A stretch of DNA of 64,000 bases from Gentiana macrophylla (taxonomy: Eukaryota > Streptophyta > Magnoliopsida > Gentianales > Gentianaceae): positions 110,223 to 174,222 of the forward strand of contig JAOBSW010000627.1 of assembly GCA_026214975.1 (NCBI GenBank). Reading direction: 5' to 3'. A model generated the notes under the pieces. It was not told where the DNA came from and made no database searches. It was given only the letters and a program-made list of their open reading frames with translations. The position numbers and the translations under genes were made by a program. This document shows, piece after piece, positions 47,207 through 59,022 of this stretch. Each line of letters starts with the position of its first letter. The first letter of the stretch is position 1.

Positions 47207-48031
47207 GAAAGCGAAAAGAAACTAAAAACTCGGTTATTACAATTCTCAATACCTTGATAAAGTACACTTGTGTTCTTTAAGTTACATTACAAGACTAAAA
47301 AATTACTACACACAAGTACTACATTGCGGGAATTCAAAGTACACATATCAGTCACTAGCCTCAACAGCTATCAGGTTATGAATATTGTGCCACATTTTTT
47401 TTGGTCTCAATGTGGAGGTTTTAACTTTATTATCACACCGGAATGTCCACTACTTTATTACGTGGACAGAGCCAAACCGGCTCCATCCTTTTCTCCCCGT
47501 TTTTGCCCGAGAACAATGCTTGATGCTGGGGACCCTCAAGAGTCCATGGTCATTTACCATATGCTATTATTTTCAATATTATTTCTTTCTTTCAGATATG
47601 TCGCATTGAACTTATATAAAAAAGAGCAATGCATACTGACTATATTCAGTTTGATAAAAAAATCAAGGATGAAAACCAAAATGTTATGATCTTGAAACGC
47701 ACCAAAAGAGAAATAAAGTGATTATAAAACCAGAGACAGTACTAAAAATGCAGGAAACCTTATTATGATTATTATTCCAAAGCAGAGTACTAAAATCTCC
47801 GAATCTACAAAATATCTGATATTGATATTGAAATCTGCACAAGATGATGATAGTAAAAACGCATGACAGAAACAAAGTTTCTCATTCTCTGCATTTGAAA
47901 ACACACCAAAGTGTGCCGCCCCCCCTCTGCCCCAATCCCCCCACCATGGCTAAGCGGCAACTTTTGTTGCTCAAATGCATCTTCAGAAAATTCATGAACT
48001 CCCCAAACAAGCAGAAAGTCAACAGCTTTTA
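47207..48031. other. intergenic DNA 3' of the cyclin gene
   Basis: No gene recognised; open frames on either strand show no known motif. The right part must hold the 3' untranslated region of the minus-strand cyclin gene. Confidence 0.5.
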
Positions 48032-50863
48032 TCATAGAAGGAAAAGGGCTGGTTCTGAATTTGCTGCAAAACCATATCTTGATGTGCTGTACTTTCTGTA
48101 AACACCAGTAAGCTTCCCTGTACCTGCCTTCTGATGGAAACTAACCATCAATTTGGAGCATTCCCTGAAATAATCACACAACACGAGTCATGATTAAGCG
48201 TTAAAAAATAATTACTTTGAATTCTCTATACTAATTACCAAGAAAAATCTAAACACTGGCAGAAAGAAAACACAACTTCATAAGCCATCATCAGTCTTTA
48301 ATCAACCGTTGTGTTCCACTTCCACAGACCAACAAGTCTTTGGAGTGGTATATGTATCATGACCAACGGTTATAGATAATGGTTGTGTAAAACTTGTGTC
48401 ATTGGAACTGTATATGAGACATGACCAATGGCTATAGATAATGGTTTGAGTAAAACTTGTGTCATTGGAGGTGTGTATATGCATCTTTTTTTACGGAAAA
48501 TACACTTACATAAGCTGATCTTCGGTATAGTCTGTGTGCTTCTCACAAGTCTTATTCCAAAGCTTAACCTTGCATATGCAGCAATTTGCAGTAAAAATGG
48601 CTGCAGCAGCTAACAGTGATGGTGGGAACTTCAACATCTCATACTCAACCAGGCACAGTTCAATTATAAAGAAAGACAAAAGTTCCAGCTGGTACACATA
48701 AAAAAGAAATCAACACATTAGCCTTTACCTCTGGAAAAAGACAGACTAATCTACTTATATATTCACACAATCATTTAAGCAAAAACCAACCTTCTTATCA
48801 GATTCAGCCGCCTTAAGAAATCTCCTCATGAACACATATGGGGTTGGAACAGACATATTAAACTGCAACGTGTTGATCATTAAGCTTTCCTGCAAACAAA
48901 AAAAAAAGTTCAATTCAGCTTACTTTTGGTTTGGACATTATTTCACACATGTTGAAAGCTAACTTACCATGTCAAGCACTTCTGTTCTGTTGTATGCCCT
49001 GTCAGATATCAAGATGAGGTCTTCAACAACAGGAACTGAAACTTCTTCATATTTGCAGGCAAGAAGCATAGCCGTCACCCCGACAAGTTGGAGCTTCTTT
49101 CTGACAACTTGCTGAACAGCTAAGAATCTGTCTATGAGGTTGACAGTCAAGTACAGTGTCTCATCCATCAGTTCAAACTTGTAATGCACCTGTACATCGA
49201 AGGAAAAAAAACTCCATTAACGCTTTTACAAGGCCTCACTCTTTGTTTGGATTCAGAAAAATAAACCAAAGTTTGGTTTACCTCAATCAGCCAATCAATG
49301 AGAATGCCTCTCATCTTCTCATTTATGTCAAATTGTTGTATCATGTAATCAGGAGGCACACAGCTAGAAATCTGCTTGACAACTTAAAAATTAGGCCAGC
49401 CAAATAAGAAAAGTATGTTCAAATGTCACTTTGCAATCAAAAACTTGTTATGCTTCTTTCCATACAAGAGATGTGGCAGGCAAGAATCATTTCTGGATCC
49501 TATTTTTCAAGGTCAATTTGCTATGTTTCTAGGATTCTAAAAGAAAAACAAAGCTGATTTTGCAGATAAGGCTTACTATTGCTAATGCCTAATGCATATG
49601 GAATTGTAATAGTTCAAGGTAAATGTGCTCTGATTCTAGACTGAAAAACATGGATATGAAAGAAAAAAGAATAAAAATACTAATATTTTACTACAGATAA
49701 TGCATATGAAATTACAATAGTTCAAGATACCATAGAATTATCAGTGAGAGGAAAGGCAAAATTGTATGACCTCTGCTTTTCTGTAGAAACAGTAGATATC
49801 GTTAATGTACTCAACAACAGCAAGGGGATTGTTTTTATCATTGCGGTCAATGTCTTGAACTGACTCCTCCAGATCTTCCATTTCAACTTCAGCATCCTAT
49901 AAACAACTACCAATAATGAATATACATTCCCAGACATAAATGTAGAAATGCAAAGAACAAATTACCATTTGATCTATCTCCTCAAGCAATGCTTGCGTAT
50001 GCTGCATTGACATGGGCACAGGGTAATCACCACTTGTTAAGCAGTCACTAGACAAACTTGCATTGTGATCTGAGTAGACAGTTGCTTTTGTTTCCTACAC
50101 CAATTAATTGATTTTCACATATGGTAGTCATTGGATAAATACATGTAACCTCATTCTTGAATTCTATTCACTTTTAGGAAATACACATACCTGAACAAGT
50201 GGACACTGTTGCTGCTTCTTATTGGCAAATTGTGCAGCAAATTTCCTAAGCAAATAAAAAGAAGGCCAACAATACTTAAATCTTATCAAAGGAACCTACT
50301 CAAATTTATCATCAATAAAAGAATGTGACATACTGGACTATAAACGACAATTTCACAAACCTACCTAGTAACAGGGCGGTGAACCGGAACAGGAGGACGT
50401 TTATTGGGAACTGCATTTTTCCTGAAGTCAAATAGGCAGCATCAATCAAGAAAAGAAACAAATGAATTACATGAACAATTAAAATCTTCAAAAGAATCTT
50501 ATGAAAAGGCTTATAAGAAATCATACTCAGTCAAGGGACCCTTCTTGTGGGCAACACAGGGGTGGGGTAGACCACCTAGTACATTGGGGTTTATGGTACT
50601 CAGAGCTCTCCTATGTTGTTGTCCCATTACGGCATTCAACTTCCCTTTTCCAGCCCTCTGTTCCCCTGTATATTAAGAAGAAATCCCCAAATTATCATCA
50701 GATTTGTATAACCCTGAATTTATTCTCACGGTCAGAAGTTCAAACACAAGAAAGACACTGGAATCTCCAAGGAAAATGAGTTTTTTTAACAAATTCAGAT
50801 TTATTCACCTTGAAAATTTGTTGGCCTAATGATTCCGGAGAAGTTCTCTTCCGATCCAACCAT
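48032..50863 (-). CDS. CYCB2: B-type mitotic cyclin (cyclin B2-like), 11 exons
   Basis: Exons on the minus strand: 50863-50809, 50665-50527, 50421-50365, 50245-50191, 50094-49966, 49896-49771, 49371-49282, 49189-48968, 48889-48791, 48688-48510, 48164-48032. All introns are GT-AG, the sum is 1284 bases, and the frame stays open: 427 residues, the usual size for plant B2 cyclins. It starts [19 protein letters not shown] destruction box RRALSTIN (residues 37-44) marks it for APC/C-driven degradation. The cyclin box begins with [11 protein letters not shown] and has the B-type signature [11 protein letters not shown] (207-217). [20 protein letters not shown] and YTEDQL follow, then a C-terminal [11 protein letters not shown] and SEPALFLL. 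Family role: activates CDK at G2/M. I see no disabling change. The exact symbol number is not decidable from the window. Confidence 0.95.
48359..48484. repeat. 62-base tandem duplication in the last cyclin intron
   Basis: ATGACCAACGGTTATAGATA (48359) recurs as ATGACCAATGGCTATAGATA (48421), each followed by AAAACTTGTGTCATTGGA. Two imperfect copies lie in the intron 48165-48509. Confidence 0.85.
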
Positions 50864-52584
50864 CTTAGCAATCTTTGAGATCAGCTTGTATTGTATGACG
50901 AGATTTTATCAGAAACTACTGAACAGATTCAAAATCTGCATTACTCAGTACACCAAAAATTGATTTCAATGTGCAAAATCGGAAAAGGGAAAAAGAAGGA
51001 AGAAGATTCAAAAAATAAAATAAAAATAAACAAGAATCGACAAAAGAAATCAAACCCCCTTTACCGAAGAATCACAAAGATCAGAAATATTCATCAAAAT
51101 AAAAAACCCAGAAAGAATATGATTTCAATTAGAATAAAGATCCTTACTTGGCCCGAGTGCAAGAATATTAACGGAATGGAGAAACCATACACAAAATTAC
51201 ATTGAAAACAACAATGGAGTGATAAATCTTGGTAAGGCTTCTCGCTTCATATTTATTGTCACCAGTCTTCTGGCACTTTGGGGTTCTTTAATGTGATTGA
51301 TCTTCGGAGTTCTTTGACGAGAAATATAAGAAGCAAAAACGATTAAACTGAGGGAATTCAATTGTAAATAGCGGAAATATGTCCGCACATGCCTAATTTT
51401 CTCATGTATTTGAAAATAACGGCTAGTAAATGGCGACCGTATGATAAAAAGTCGCATTGTTCAGTGTAGATAACGGTCACTTTGCCGCCCCTATTAAGAT
51501 GCTCTTTTCAAAAAAAAAAAAAAAAATTACTGCGCAAATTCCGAGGGCTTACAAACGAATCCTACTTTTTACCTGTATCTTTTACTATCCTCTATGCTAT
51601 TTACGTGTTGCTTTACGGTTTTAAAAATGTTTTCTGTGTTTGTAAGAATATATGAAATTAAAATCAGTATACTCCTGATCAAAAAAAGAAAATTCAGTAT
51701 ACTCACCTAAAAAAACCAATCAAACTAAATTTATTTGGTTTTTGATTTCTTTGATATTGTTCGTGTAATACCCCGAGTTAAAATGCATACCCTACGTCAT
51801 ATCGGATGCACATTATAAATGTGTTGCGAAGATAAGCATCGTAGAATTAAATGCGTATATGTCGAGACTTAAGCCAAAACAATGTCTAGGCCTTTGACTA
51901 TTTGAAAAAAAAACAACTATTTTTTTATTGCACTACGTGGATGAGCTTAAAATATGGAATATATTTGATTCGTCATTTTTAAACTGGATTTGAATATGAA
52001 TTCGGGTCTTACCAATTTTTTAGATAAAGTAAAAATTAAAAATAGGTATACATAATTAACATACGAAAATGAAGGCATTTAAATAACGAACTTTGTCGGT
52101 GGCCCTAGATCGTGGCCTGCCCCCTGAACATATCTGAAAACTTTGGTAAATACCTTAGAAACTCATGTATTTTGGAATCCCCCCCCACCAATCGTAACGG
52201 TGCAGAGCCACAACAGACGAGGTGGGAGTCGAATTCAAAATTAACCACCATTTATCTCTGACAAATCCCAGCAGTCGTCATATAGTTTTTCAACCCATGT
52301 TTGCTCCATAAAGCATTAAAACATAGTTATCATGACCGGACCGAACATTCAACCGGAAAAGACACCGGATCACCGGTTCAACCGACAGGTCAATGGTTCA
52401 ACCAGTGGGTCACTACATACAATTTAAAATATGATAATATATTCAAGACATAATAAAAAAAAGTGTTATTTGTTTATAAGGACATGTTTTGAGACTTAAT
52501 TAGACACTTAGGACACCCAAAAAAGATCATCAGTTATAAGGACAAAATAACACTTCTTAGACAAAATTAACCCTCTCTTTAATA
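50864..52584. other. cyclin upstream region and intergenic DNA
   Basis: The right-hand side of the minus-strand cyclin gene, holding its promoter and 5' leader. Two mitosis-type AACGG(C/T)(C/T)A sequences are listed separately. Poly-A at about 51509-51525. At about 52330-52430 GACCGGACCGAACATTCAAC and ACCGGTTCAACCG motifs look like a decayed DNA-transposon fragment. No coding gene recognised. Confidence 0.5.
51418..51479. promoter_or_regulatory. two MSA-like elements upstream of the cyclin gene
   Basis: AACGGCTA at 51418-51425 and AACGGTCA at 51472-51479 both match the AACGGYYA core of the mitosis-specific activator element, bound by three-repeat MYB proteins in plant B-type cyclin promoters. 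They lie about 555 and 609 bases upstream of the cyclin ATG, 54 bases apart in the same orientation. The YCY part of the full element is not matched, and the transcription start is unknown. Confidence 0.45.
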
Positions 52585-53097
52585 ATGGAGCTAAGAGATT
52601 CTCGATTACATTTTCTCTTGCCGTCTCACGCTGATTTCGACTATGGTGAAGCCCTTTCCAAAAGTCTCCTCCATTTCGAAGCCCAACGCTCCGGCCACTT
52701 ACCTTACAATCAACGAGTCACCTGCCGTCACCATTCCGGTCTCACCGGCGGCTTGGAACAAGGGTCTCGATCCATCTCTAATCTTGCATTTTTTTAGCTC
52801 TCCACTTTTCCAATTTTTTTCATTTTGAAACATTTGTCTTGGAGAAATTTTGAGGAAAATAGTGTTGTATCTGGTGGATCTCGATCGGAGGTACTATGAT
52901 GCGGTGACAATGTGAAATCGGGTTTCGATGGCTTTCACGGTGACAATCTTTGGGGTGGAGTGTAATCTGATACAAGGAGGAAATAGTCGGCGCCGGAGGC
53001 GGAGGAGAGTATCAACACGCGCTAGAGGCAATCAAGTGGGGGTGATTATTTCTTGAAAGCACATCCTCGGCCGAGTATCTTGTGGGTTCAGTCAAAA
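52585..53097 (+). pseudogene. N-terminal fragment of a GH9 endoglucanase (cellulase)
   Basis: Coding blocks in order: [20 protein letters not shown] and [20 protein letters not shown] (52636-52758), then after about 100 bases of extra sequence YYDAV and MAFTVTIFG (about 52870-52955), then GGGGEYQHALEAIKW (near 52990) and, shifted by one base, GDYFLKAHPRPSILWVQ (about 53044-53094). This is the start of the glycosyl hydrolase 9 catalytic domain. Family enzymes cut beta-1,4-glucans in the cell wall. A stop, frameshifts, a missing signal peptide and a missing C-terminal two-thirds with the catalytic residues make it dead. Confidence 0.87.
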
Positions 53098-53765
53098 TTC
53101 TCTCACATGTGCATATACAAAGTTTGAGTCTTGATTGTTGCGATTAATTTCTAAGTATTTTCTAGACCAATGAGTAAGGATATTCGGTGAAAATTTATGA
53201 TGATGATTGCTCTTTCATTTTCGAAAGCTTACGATCTTGTTTTGTTTTATCTTATTGTTCTTGCTTTTAAAGAGCTTGCTCTGTTACTTTGCTTATGGAG
53301 CTTATGTTTAATCTTTTCGGACTTTTCAATAAAAATCTATTTGTTGAATGGTTTGTGGTTAGTATAACTTTCGATTAATCGTCACATCATTGTTCATTCA
53401 GAAAACCTTCAATGTACTACGAATGCATCTCATTTGAGTGAGGTAATGAAACTTGAATTCAAAAACGTTGATGTCATTATATATACAATTTGGTTTTGGG
53501 CCAAATGGTTCAATCGAGGCCAAACCTTAATGGTTTTCCATTCATTATCTTTGAAAGCTTTCTAAATTCTAGTGTATTGGAAATGTGAAAAAATAGAAAT
53601 AAAAGTTGGATGCTTTGGTATAATTATGAAAGGCTTTGGATGATGTTTTATTTTTTCCTTTCTTTTTTTTGAGTAATGATCCAGACACAACCGTTATGAC
53701 ACAACGAATGTCACATCATGTATCGACACCGTTGATCATGATGTAATAATGATCAATTAGTTTAA
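53098..53765. other. intergenic DNA, no recognised gene
   Basis: AT-rich sequence. I found no continuation of the GH9 fragment and no other coding similarity. Confidence 0.45.
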
Positions 53766-53821
53766 CATGCATCACCTTGAAACAAAGAAAGCAAAGATAT
53801 ATGTTGATGGTGGGTTTGTGT

Positions 53822-54820
53822 ATGATTTGGCGATGTCACTGCATAAAATACCAATGTCACTGCATAAATTGTTGATGTCACTGCATAAAATGCCAATGTC
53901 ACTGCATAAATTGCCGATGTCACTGCATAAAATGTTGATGTCACTGCATATCTGATTGCCGATGTCACTGCATAAATTGTTGATGTCACGCATATATGAT
54001 TGCCGATGTCACTGCATAAAATGTTGATATCACTACATATATGATTGCCGATGTCACTACATAAAAATATGAATTAAGGTGAAAGATTTATGTTGATCGT
54101 AGATTTATATCAAAAGATATAGCCATTTGAAGTCGATTTTATGAAGAAAAAAAAAGAAATCGATTTTATGAAATTAAGTCGAAAAAATATCAAATGTCAT
54201 CACGGTGTTGCTTCATCAAATGTCACTGCATCCCGGTGATCAATGCATCCCGATGGTCTCTGCATCGCGGTGTCTCTGCATCAGGGGTGGCCACTTTATC
54301 GCGATGTCTCTGCATATATGATTTGCCGATGTCACTACATAAATTATTGATGTCATTCATATGATTCTTGATGTCCTTTGCATAAAATGTTGATGTCATT
54401 GCATATCTAATTGCCGATGTCATTTGCATAAATTGTTGATGTCGCGCGATATATGATTGCCGATGTCACCGCATAAAATGTTGATATCACTTGCATATGA
54501 TTGCCGATGTCCTTTGCATAAAAAATATGAATTAAGGTGAAAGAATTATGTTGATCGGAGTTTTATATCAAAAGATATATCCGTTTGAAGTCGAATTTAT
54601 AAAGAAAAAAATCGATTTTCTGAAATTAATTCGGTAAAATATCGTGGTGGTCAATGCATCGGGTTGGACAATGCATCGCGGAGGTCACTGCATCGCGGTG
54701 GCCAATGCATCGCGGTGGTCAATGCATCGCGGTGTCTCTGCATCGCAGTTGTCATTGCATCGCGTTGGTCAATGCATCGTGGTGGTTAATGCATCACGGT
54801 GGTCAATGAAAATAAATAAA
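53822..54820. repeat. composite minisatellite array
   Basis: Two related units alternate. One, about 22-24 bases, reads GATGTCACTGCATAAA plus a short linker (53840-54065, again about 54310-54520). The other, about 17-18 bases, reads CAATGCATCGCGGTGGT (54230-54305, 54640-54815). Between blocks a longer segment recurs: ATGAATTAAGGTGAAAGA through TATATCAAAAGATATA and TTTGAAGTCGA, at about 54069 and 54529. The period between these is about 460 bases, so there is a higher-order unit. Confidence 0.9.
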
Positions 54821-55654
54821 TAAATTTTCACCGTCCGACGATTTTTTTTTTTTTTTTTTTTTTTCATTAATTAAGGGTATTTGGGTCTATCTATCTATAT
54901 TTTTGTCGCTTATAACTAAGTGTTTGTTTTGGATGTCGCTTTTTGCTTAATTAAGTCCAATATCGTCCTTTTCAATAATTGTCCCTAAAAAAAATTATAA
55001 TATAATATCCAAAATTATTTCTAGAATATTCCAACATCCAAATCATAAACAATTTACAAATTAAATATGTAAATTATAAATATAAAAAAAAAAAACTACA
55101 ATACTAGTGATTCTCTGGTAATGATATCAGGTTGACCGGAATTCATGTATATAGGGTTGAATTCATGTGTAAAGTGTGTTAGAATGGAGTATGTATTCAA
55201 ACATCACCATATAAAACTTGAATGTAGCTAAAAAAGATCATGCATGTGAATTGTCACTGTACGTATACTTGTGAAATTCGTTGTATGCTAATAATTATAT
55301 GCTCATATGTTTAGAAATAATGTTTTAGGACTGAAATTAAAGTAGCCATATGAATGCGAAACAAAACAAAAAAAAAAACATGAATACATGTATTCAAATG
55401 TATGTTTTATGTTGATGTTTAGAGGGTAAGTTCAGAAACAAGTACTTAAATATGAACTCTCATGCGATGGATTATGACCAACAGTCTGTAGGCCAACCAT
55501 GTGACGACTATGCGGTGGAATTGACATATACAAGCTACTGTTCTAAAAATGAAGAATGTATTAAGTGATTCAAAGTTTTATGTGGTAGTTACATTATGTA
55601 TGCCATTTTGTTTATTTTGAAAGAATGATGTATGTGATGGTTAATTTCCTACCG
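54821..55654. other. intergenic DNA, no recognised gene
   Basis: Contains a poly-T run at 54841-54864 and AT-rich sequence without coding similarity. Confidence 0.45.
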
Positions 55655-57240
55655 CGACTTTACTGGTACGTATTTGAGGTCAATCACAGTACTATAATGA
55701 ATACAAGGTCGATCCCGCGAGTATTGGGTTATGTATCAAAGTCACTTTAAGTTTTTAGTCCAGATTGATCAACAACGAAAATGATGGTTTTGTATAGCTA
55801 AATTAAAGTAACAACTTAAACCAATTCAAAAATGATCATATGATGAATATAACCAAAGTTATGATATGATCAAATACTTTCTCACCCTAGTCGATTTCTG
55901 GAAGTGAAATCAACCTACCGACCTACCATTTATGTTCTTGATATGATTACGGGTGCAATTTCTAATTACGGCTAACTAGACATTGATACCGCAATCTAAA
56001 GCCCTATGTTTGATTCAACGATCCACTATCTGGATCTAAGCTCGACCAAACATACATTATATCTCTCTAAAAGACCCAACTCACGTTGAAAACCTCACTG
56101 AAGAAACCACTTCTAATCTCAGTCGGTTTTACATGGCAATTGATACGCCAAGCCTATAAAAAGAGCCCGTGGATGTCAAATTGGGGTTGTACGTAGATCC
56201 AATAAGCATAAGATCCCCGCCCCACATAGTTCGCACCTCCATAACACAGACCATGCTGAGTCTCAATCCAACTCGCCTTACGCCTTTACGATACTTATCA
56301 TTGGCAGGGCAACGAGTATCGATCAGCAAAGCCTTCAACCCGCCCTTTACAGGACGGCAAGAAGCACTGGGGGTCGACCTGCTCGTCCCTCAGCTCACAG
56401 TCCGCCCGACTCAGACCAGGCCCGCTAAATCAGGCAACATGTGCTATAGCTCAACGATTAGAAGCTAATAACCCGCTACGGTTATCATGAAGCTCATGAT
56501 TAGGCGACGCACACGCAGATCCACGTAGTAAACCATGTTAATTACGCCCTAATTATATTTACTTGTAACCGCCTTCTCCTAGCTCTATAAATAGTAGCAT
56601 TTGTATCCTGTAAAGGACACATCTTAATACACAATCGCAAACAACCTCTACTAATTCGTCAACAGTTTATGTGTTCCTTACGATTCTGTTGATCTTCGTA
56701 CCACTGTCATATCATTCATAATCACCGCATAAATCACCACAAACAGCCATTATATCCACTGCAAATCCACTCAGAATACGTTTGTGATAATTCCAACATT
56801 ATCAACGATAATATAACGCATTGCCTTACACTATCTCGTAAAATACATATGTAAAGACAATGTATGATACTGATACCATGAATTAAGTGATCAATTAAAC
56901 TCAAGCCTTACGAATAAGTTTTAGGACGTAATCAATCAAGAAACTAAACAACTTATGCACGAACCACTTCCATCAATTAACTAGGGTTTGATTACAATGA
57001 TATTCACATAATTCAGCTATAATTGATTTAGCTCATCATGATATCAAAGAAATCACAAGACAAAACACAAATCAATTCCATCTCAATCAAATGCGAAAAT
57101 AAAAGCTCATATTAAGATGAAGGAGAATAGGAGATTCTAATTGTATCGTAAGATTTTGTTGATATTCGAAAATTGATTATAATACTATAAAGTGCAATAA
57201 CATATTGCACTACGCGAGATTTAATCTTGATGTACGATTG
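55655..57240 (-). mobile_element. diverged Tat-type LTR with a nested insertion
   Basis: Shares landmarks with the 8677-10448 LTR in the same orientation. AAGGTCGATCCCGCGAGTAT (near 55708) corresponds to CAAGGTCGTATCCCACAGGG at about 8750. CTCGTAAAATACATATGTAA (near 56850) corresponds to CTCGCAAAATACATATGTAA at about 9300. Its middle is interrupted from about 56145 to 56805. The right end meets a LINE tail. Boundaries are approximate and the primer-binding site is not clear. Confidence 0.55.
56145..56805 (+). mobile_element. probable solo LTR inside the Tat-type LTR
   Basis: About 660 bases of unrelated sequence interrupt the alignment of the Tat-type LTR. It has a TATA box (GCTCTATAAATAGTAGC, about 56583) and ends TGATAATTCCAACA, as an LTR end would. 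I could not find a matching TGTTGGAATTATCA start or a clean target duplication, so it may be truncated. The open frames inside show no known motif. Confidence 0.45.
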
Positions 57241-57244
57241 AATT

Positions 57245-57900
57245 CTTTTTTCTTTTGATTTTTTTTTGAAGATGATATTTATATTAAATGAAACAAAAGC
57301 GCATAACTTTATTTAAAAAAAACACAAAAGCTATACATAACAAATTTAAACAGAAGCTATAGAGCTAAGAATGTCATGCTACATGTAATTCTCTTGCTTT
57401 CCGGATAGCTTGCGATATGAAAACCAATTTAGGGGGCCGATGTTGTTCTTTACTATGAAATTCTTCATTGCGCCAAAACCAAATACTTGATATTAATTCC
57501 CGAAAGAGACATCTCCAGAACGCCATGTTATCATTCTTATACATATCCATCTGAAGGCAGTTGTCAAGCCAATCCGGGACGTCGTGGGTATTAAAGAATT
57601 CATGCCAGTATTCATGGTGCACAACATCCTTCCACATCCCGCGCACCCAATTACAGTCTCTAAACGCATGTAGGATAGACCGCAAGAGTTGCACGTGTCG
57701 TCCACAATAATATTTCGCGTAGCGAGGGTGCTAGTTGTGGGAAGGGAGTTCTTACGGATAAGCCAAAGCAGATGATTACTTCGGGTGGGCCTTTGATACT
57801 CCAAATACGTTCCCTTCTTGCATGGTCATTACTAGCGAGGGGGCAGTGTTTGCGGGCTTCATGATAAGCGAATTAAGCGAAAAGCCAGAAGGGTGGGCTG
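57245..57900 (-). pseudogene. LINE 3' remnant with zf-RVT region
   Basis: Minus strand: LLWLIRKNSLPTTSTLATRN, then CNSCGL, then in another frame ILHAFRDCNWVRGMWKDVV, WLDNCLQ, and CLFRELISSIWFWRNEEFHS. This is the zinc-knuckle region and following helices of plant LINE pol. The frame breaks at about 57695. The 3' end is followed by an A-rich tail on the minus strand (about 57245-57270). It belongs to a different copy, and probably subfamily, from the LINE at 18.1/29.5 kb. Confidence 0.78.
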
Positions 57901-59022
57901 CCCAAAGTGGGGAACCCGAGGCGTCAGCTGTGAAGGCATGTCGCAACTCATTTCCAGCAAAGCAAATATGACGACAAATGAAGGATAATGTAAGTTTAGG
58001 CTTTTCAAATGGTGAGCCATATTTTTACGTCAGAATTTGAAACCATAATTTCTTATGTTCCGTTAAAATTTGCCACGCGAGTTTTGCTATTAGTATATAT
58101 ATTATCATAATTTCGGTCTTCTTTATAATGTATTTCGTAACAATAGAAGTTTTTTTTTGTTTTTTTTTTTTGGTTGAGAAGACATATGATGAAAAAAAAA
58201 AAAAAAAAAACTGTATGTTTTTGAAAAGGTATAAAGGATAACGACCTCAGTGGCGCCGTCATTCTCTTTTCGTCTTCCCTGCTCAATCCAAAGCTACCTG
58301 TAGCCCAATTCCTTCCGACTTCACCGCCTTCCTCCGCTTGTTTCCTTCCGCGCTTTTCTCCTTTGGTATCCTCTCATTCCCACCACCAAATCACAAACTT
58401 GTAAGCATGGAGATTCTGTTTCTTTTTGAATTTGTGTTTTTTTGTTTGTTTGTTGTATGACTTTGATAGATGTTTTATTGGTGGATTTTGTCTATTAGCT
58501 ATCATTGAGAGGCTTAGTTAAGGTAGTCTGAGTTTGAGGATTCTCTTTGAGAGGCTTGATTCAGGTACAAGTTGATCATGATTTAGGCAAAGTTTAATTG
58601 GCGAGTGTTTTTCCCCCTGGTTATGTTAAGCAGTCGATTGATTGCGCCTTTTTCTTTTTATTTATAGTTTTGCAGTTATTATTAGCTATTTACGATTTCG
58701 AATTTGCTACTCTTCGGGTTGAATGGTGCTTCCTTTCTAGAAAAACTGTAATGCGGTGAGTCCTAAGTTGGCAAAGCTCTCAACCCAAACTTAATTTTGT
58801 TATTTGTTTTGATTTTTCGTTCCCCTCTTAGCTTTGTATCGTATGATGGGAACGTTGAACTGGTGTGATCTAATGCTCCAGCGATGCTAATAATATTTTT
58901 CTCGCTTCCGAAAACCCATTGTTTTTACTGCATTTCACGATTCTCGTTATCATTTGTTTTCACAGCAATTGAATTTTACTTGAGTTCTTTGACATTTTTG
59001 CTTGTCGGATAACGATTGCATT
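57901..59022. other. upstream region of the membrane-protein gene
   Basis: Left part may still be LINE sequence. From about 58250 the composition turns to pyrimidine-rich leader DNA, and a probable 5' untranslated exon ends before GTAAGC at about 58402. Poly-A/T runs at 58148-58172 and 58190-58210. No other gene recognised. Confidence 0.5.

Noticed and set aside
53762..53989. Open frames with MSLHK- or CSDI-type peptide repeats on both strands
   Set aside because: They arise from the minisatellite and are equally open on both strands; nothing suggests translation.
56169..56468. 99-residue plus-strand frame
   Set aside because: It lies inside the LTR-like insertion, lacks known motifs and overlaps an equally open minus frame.
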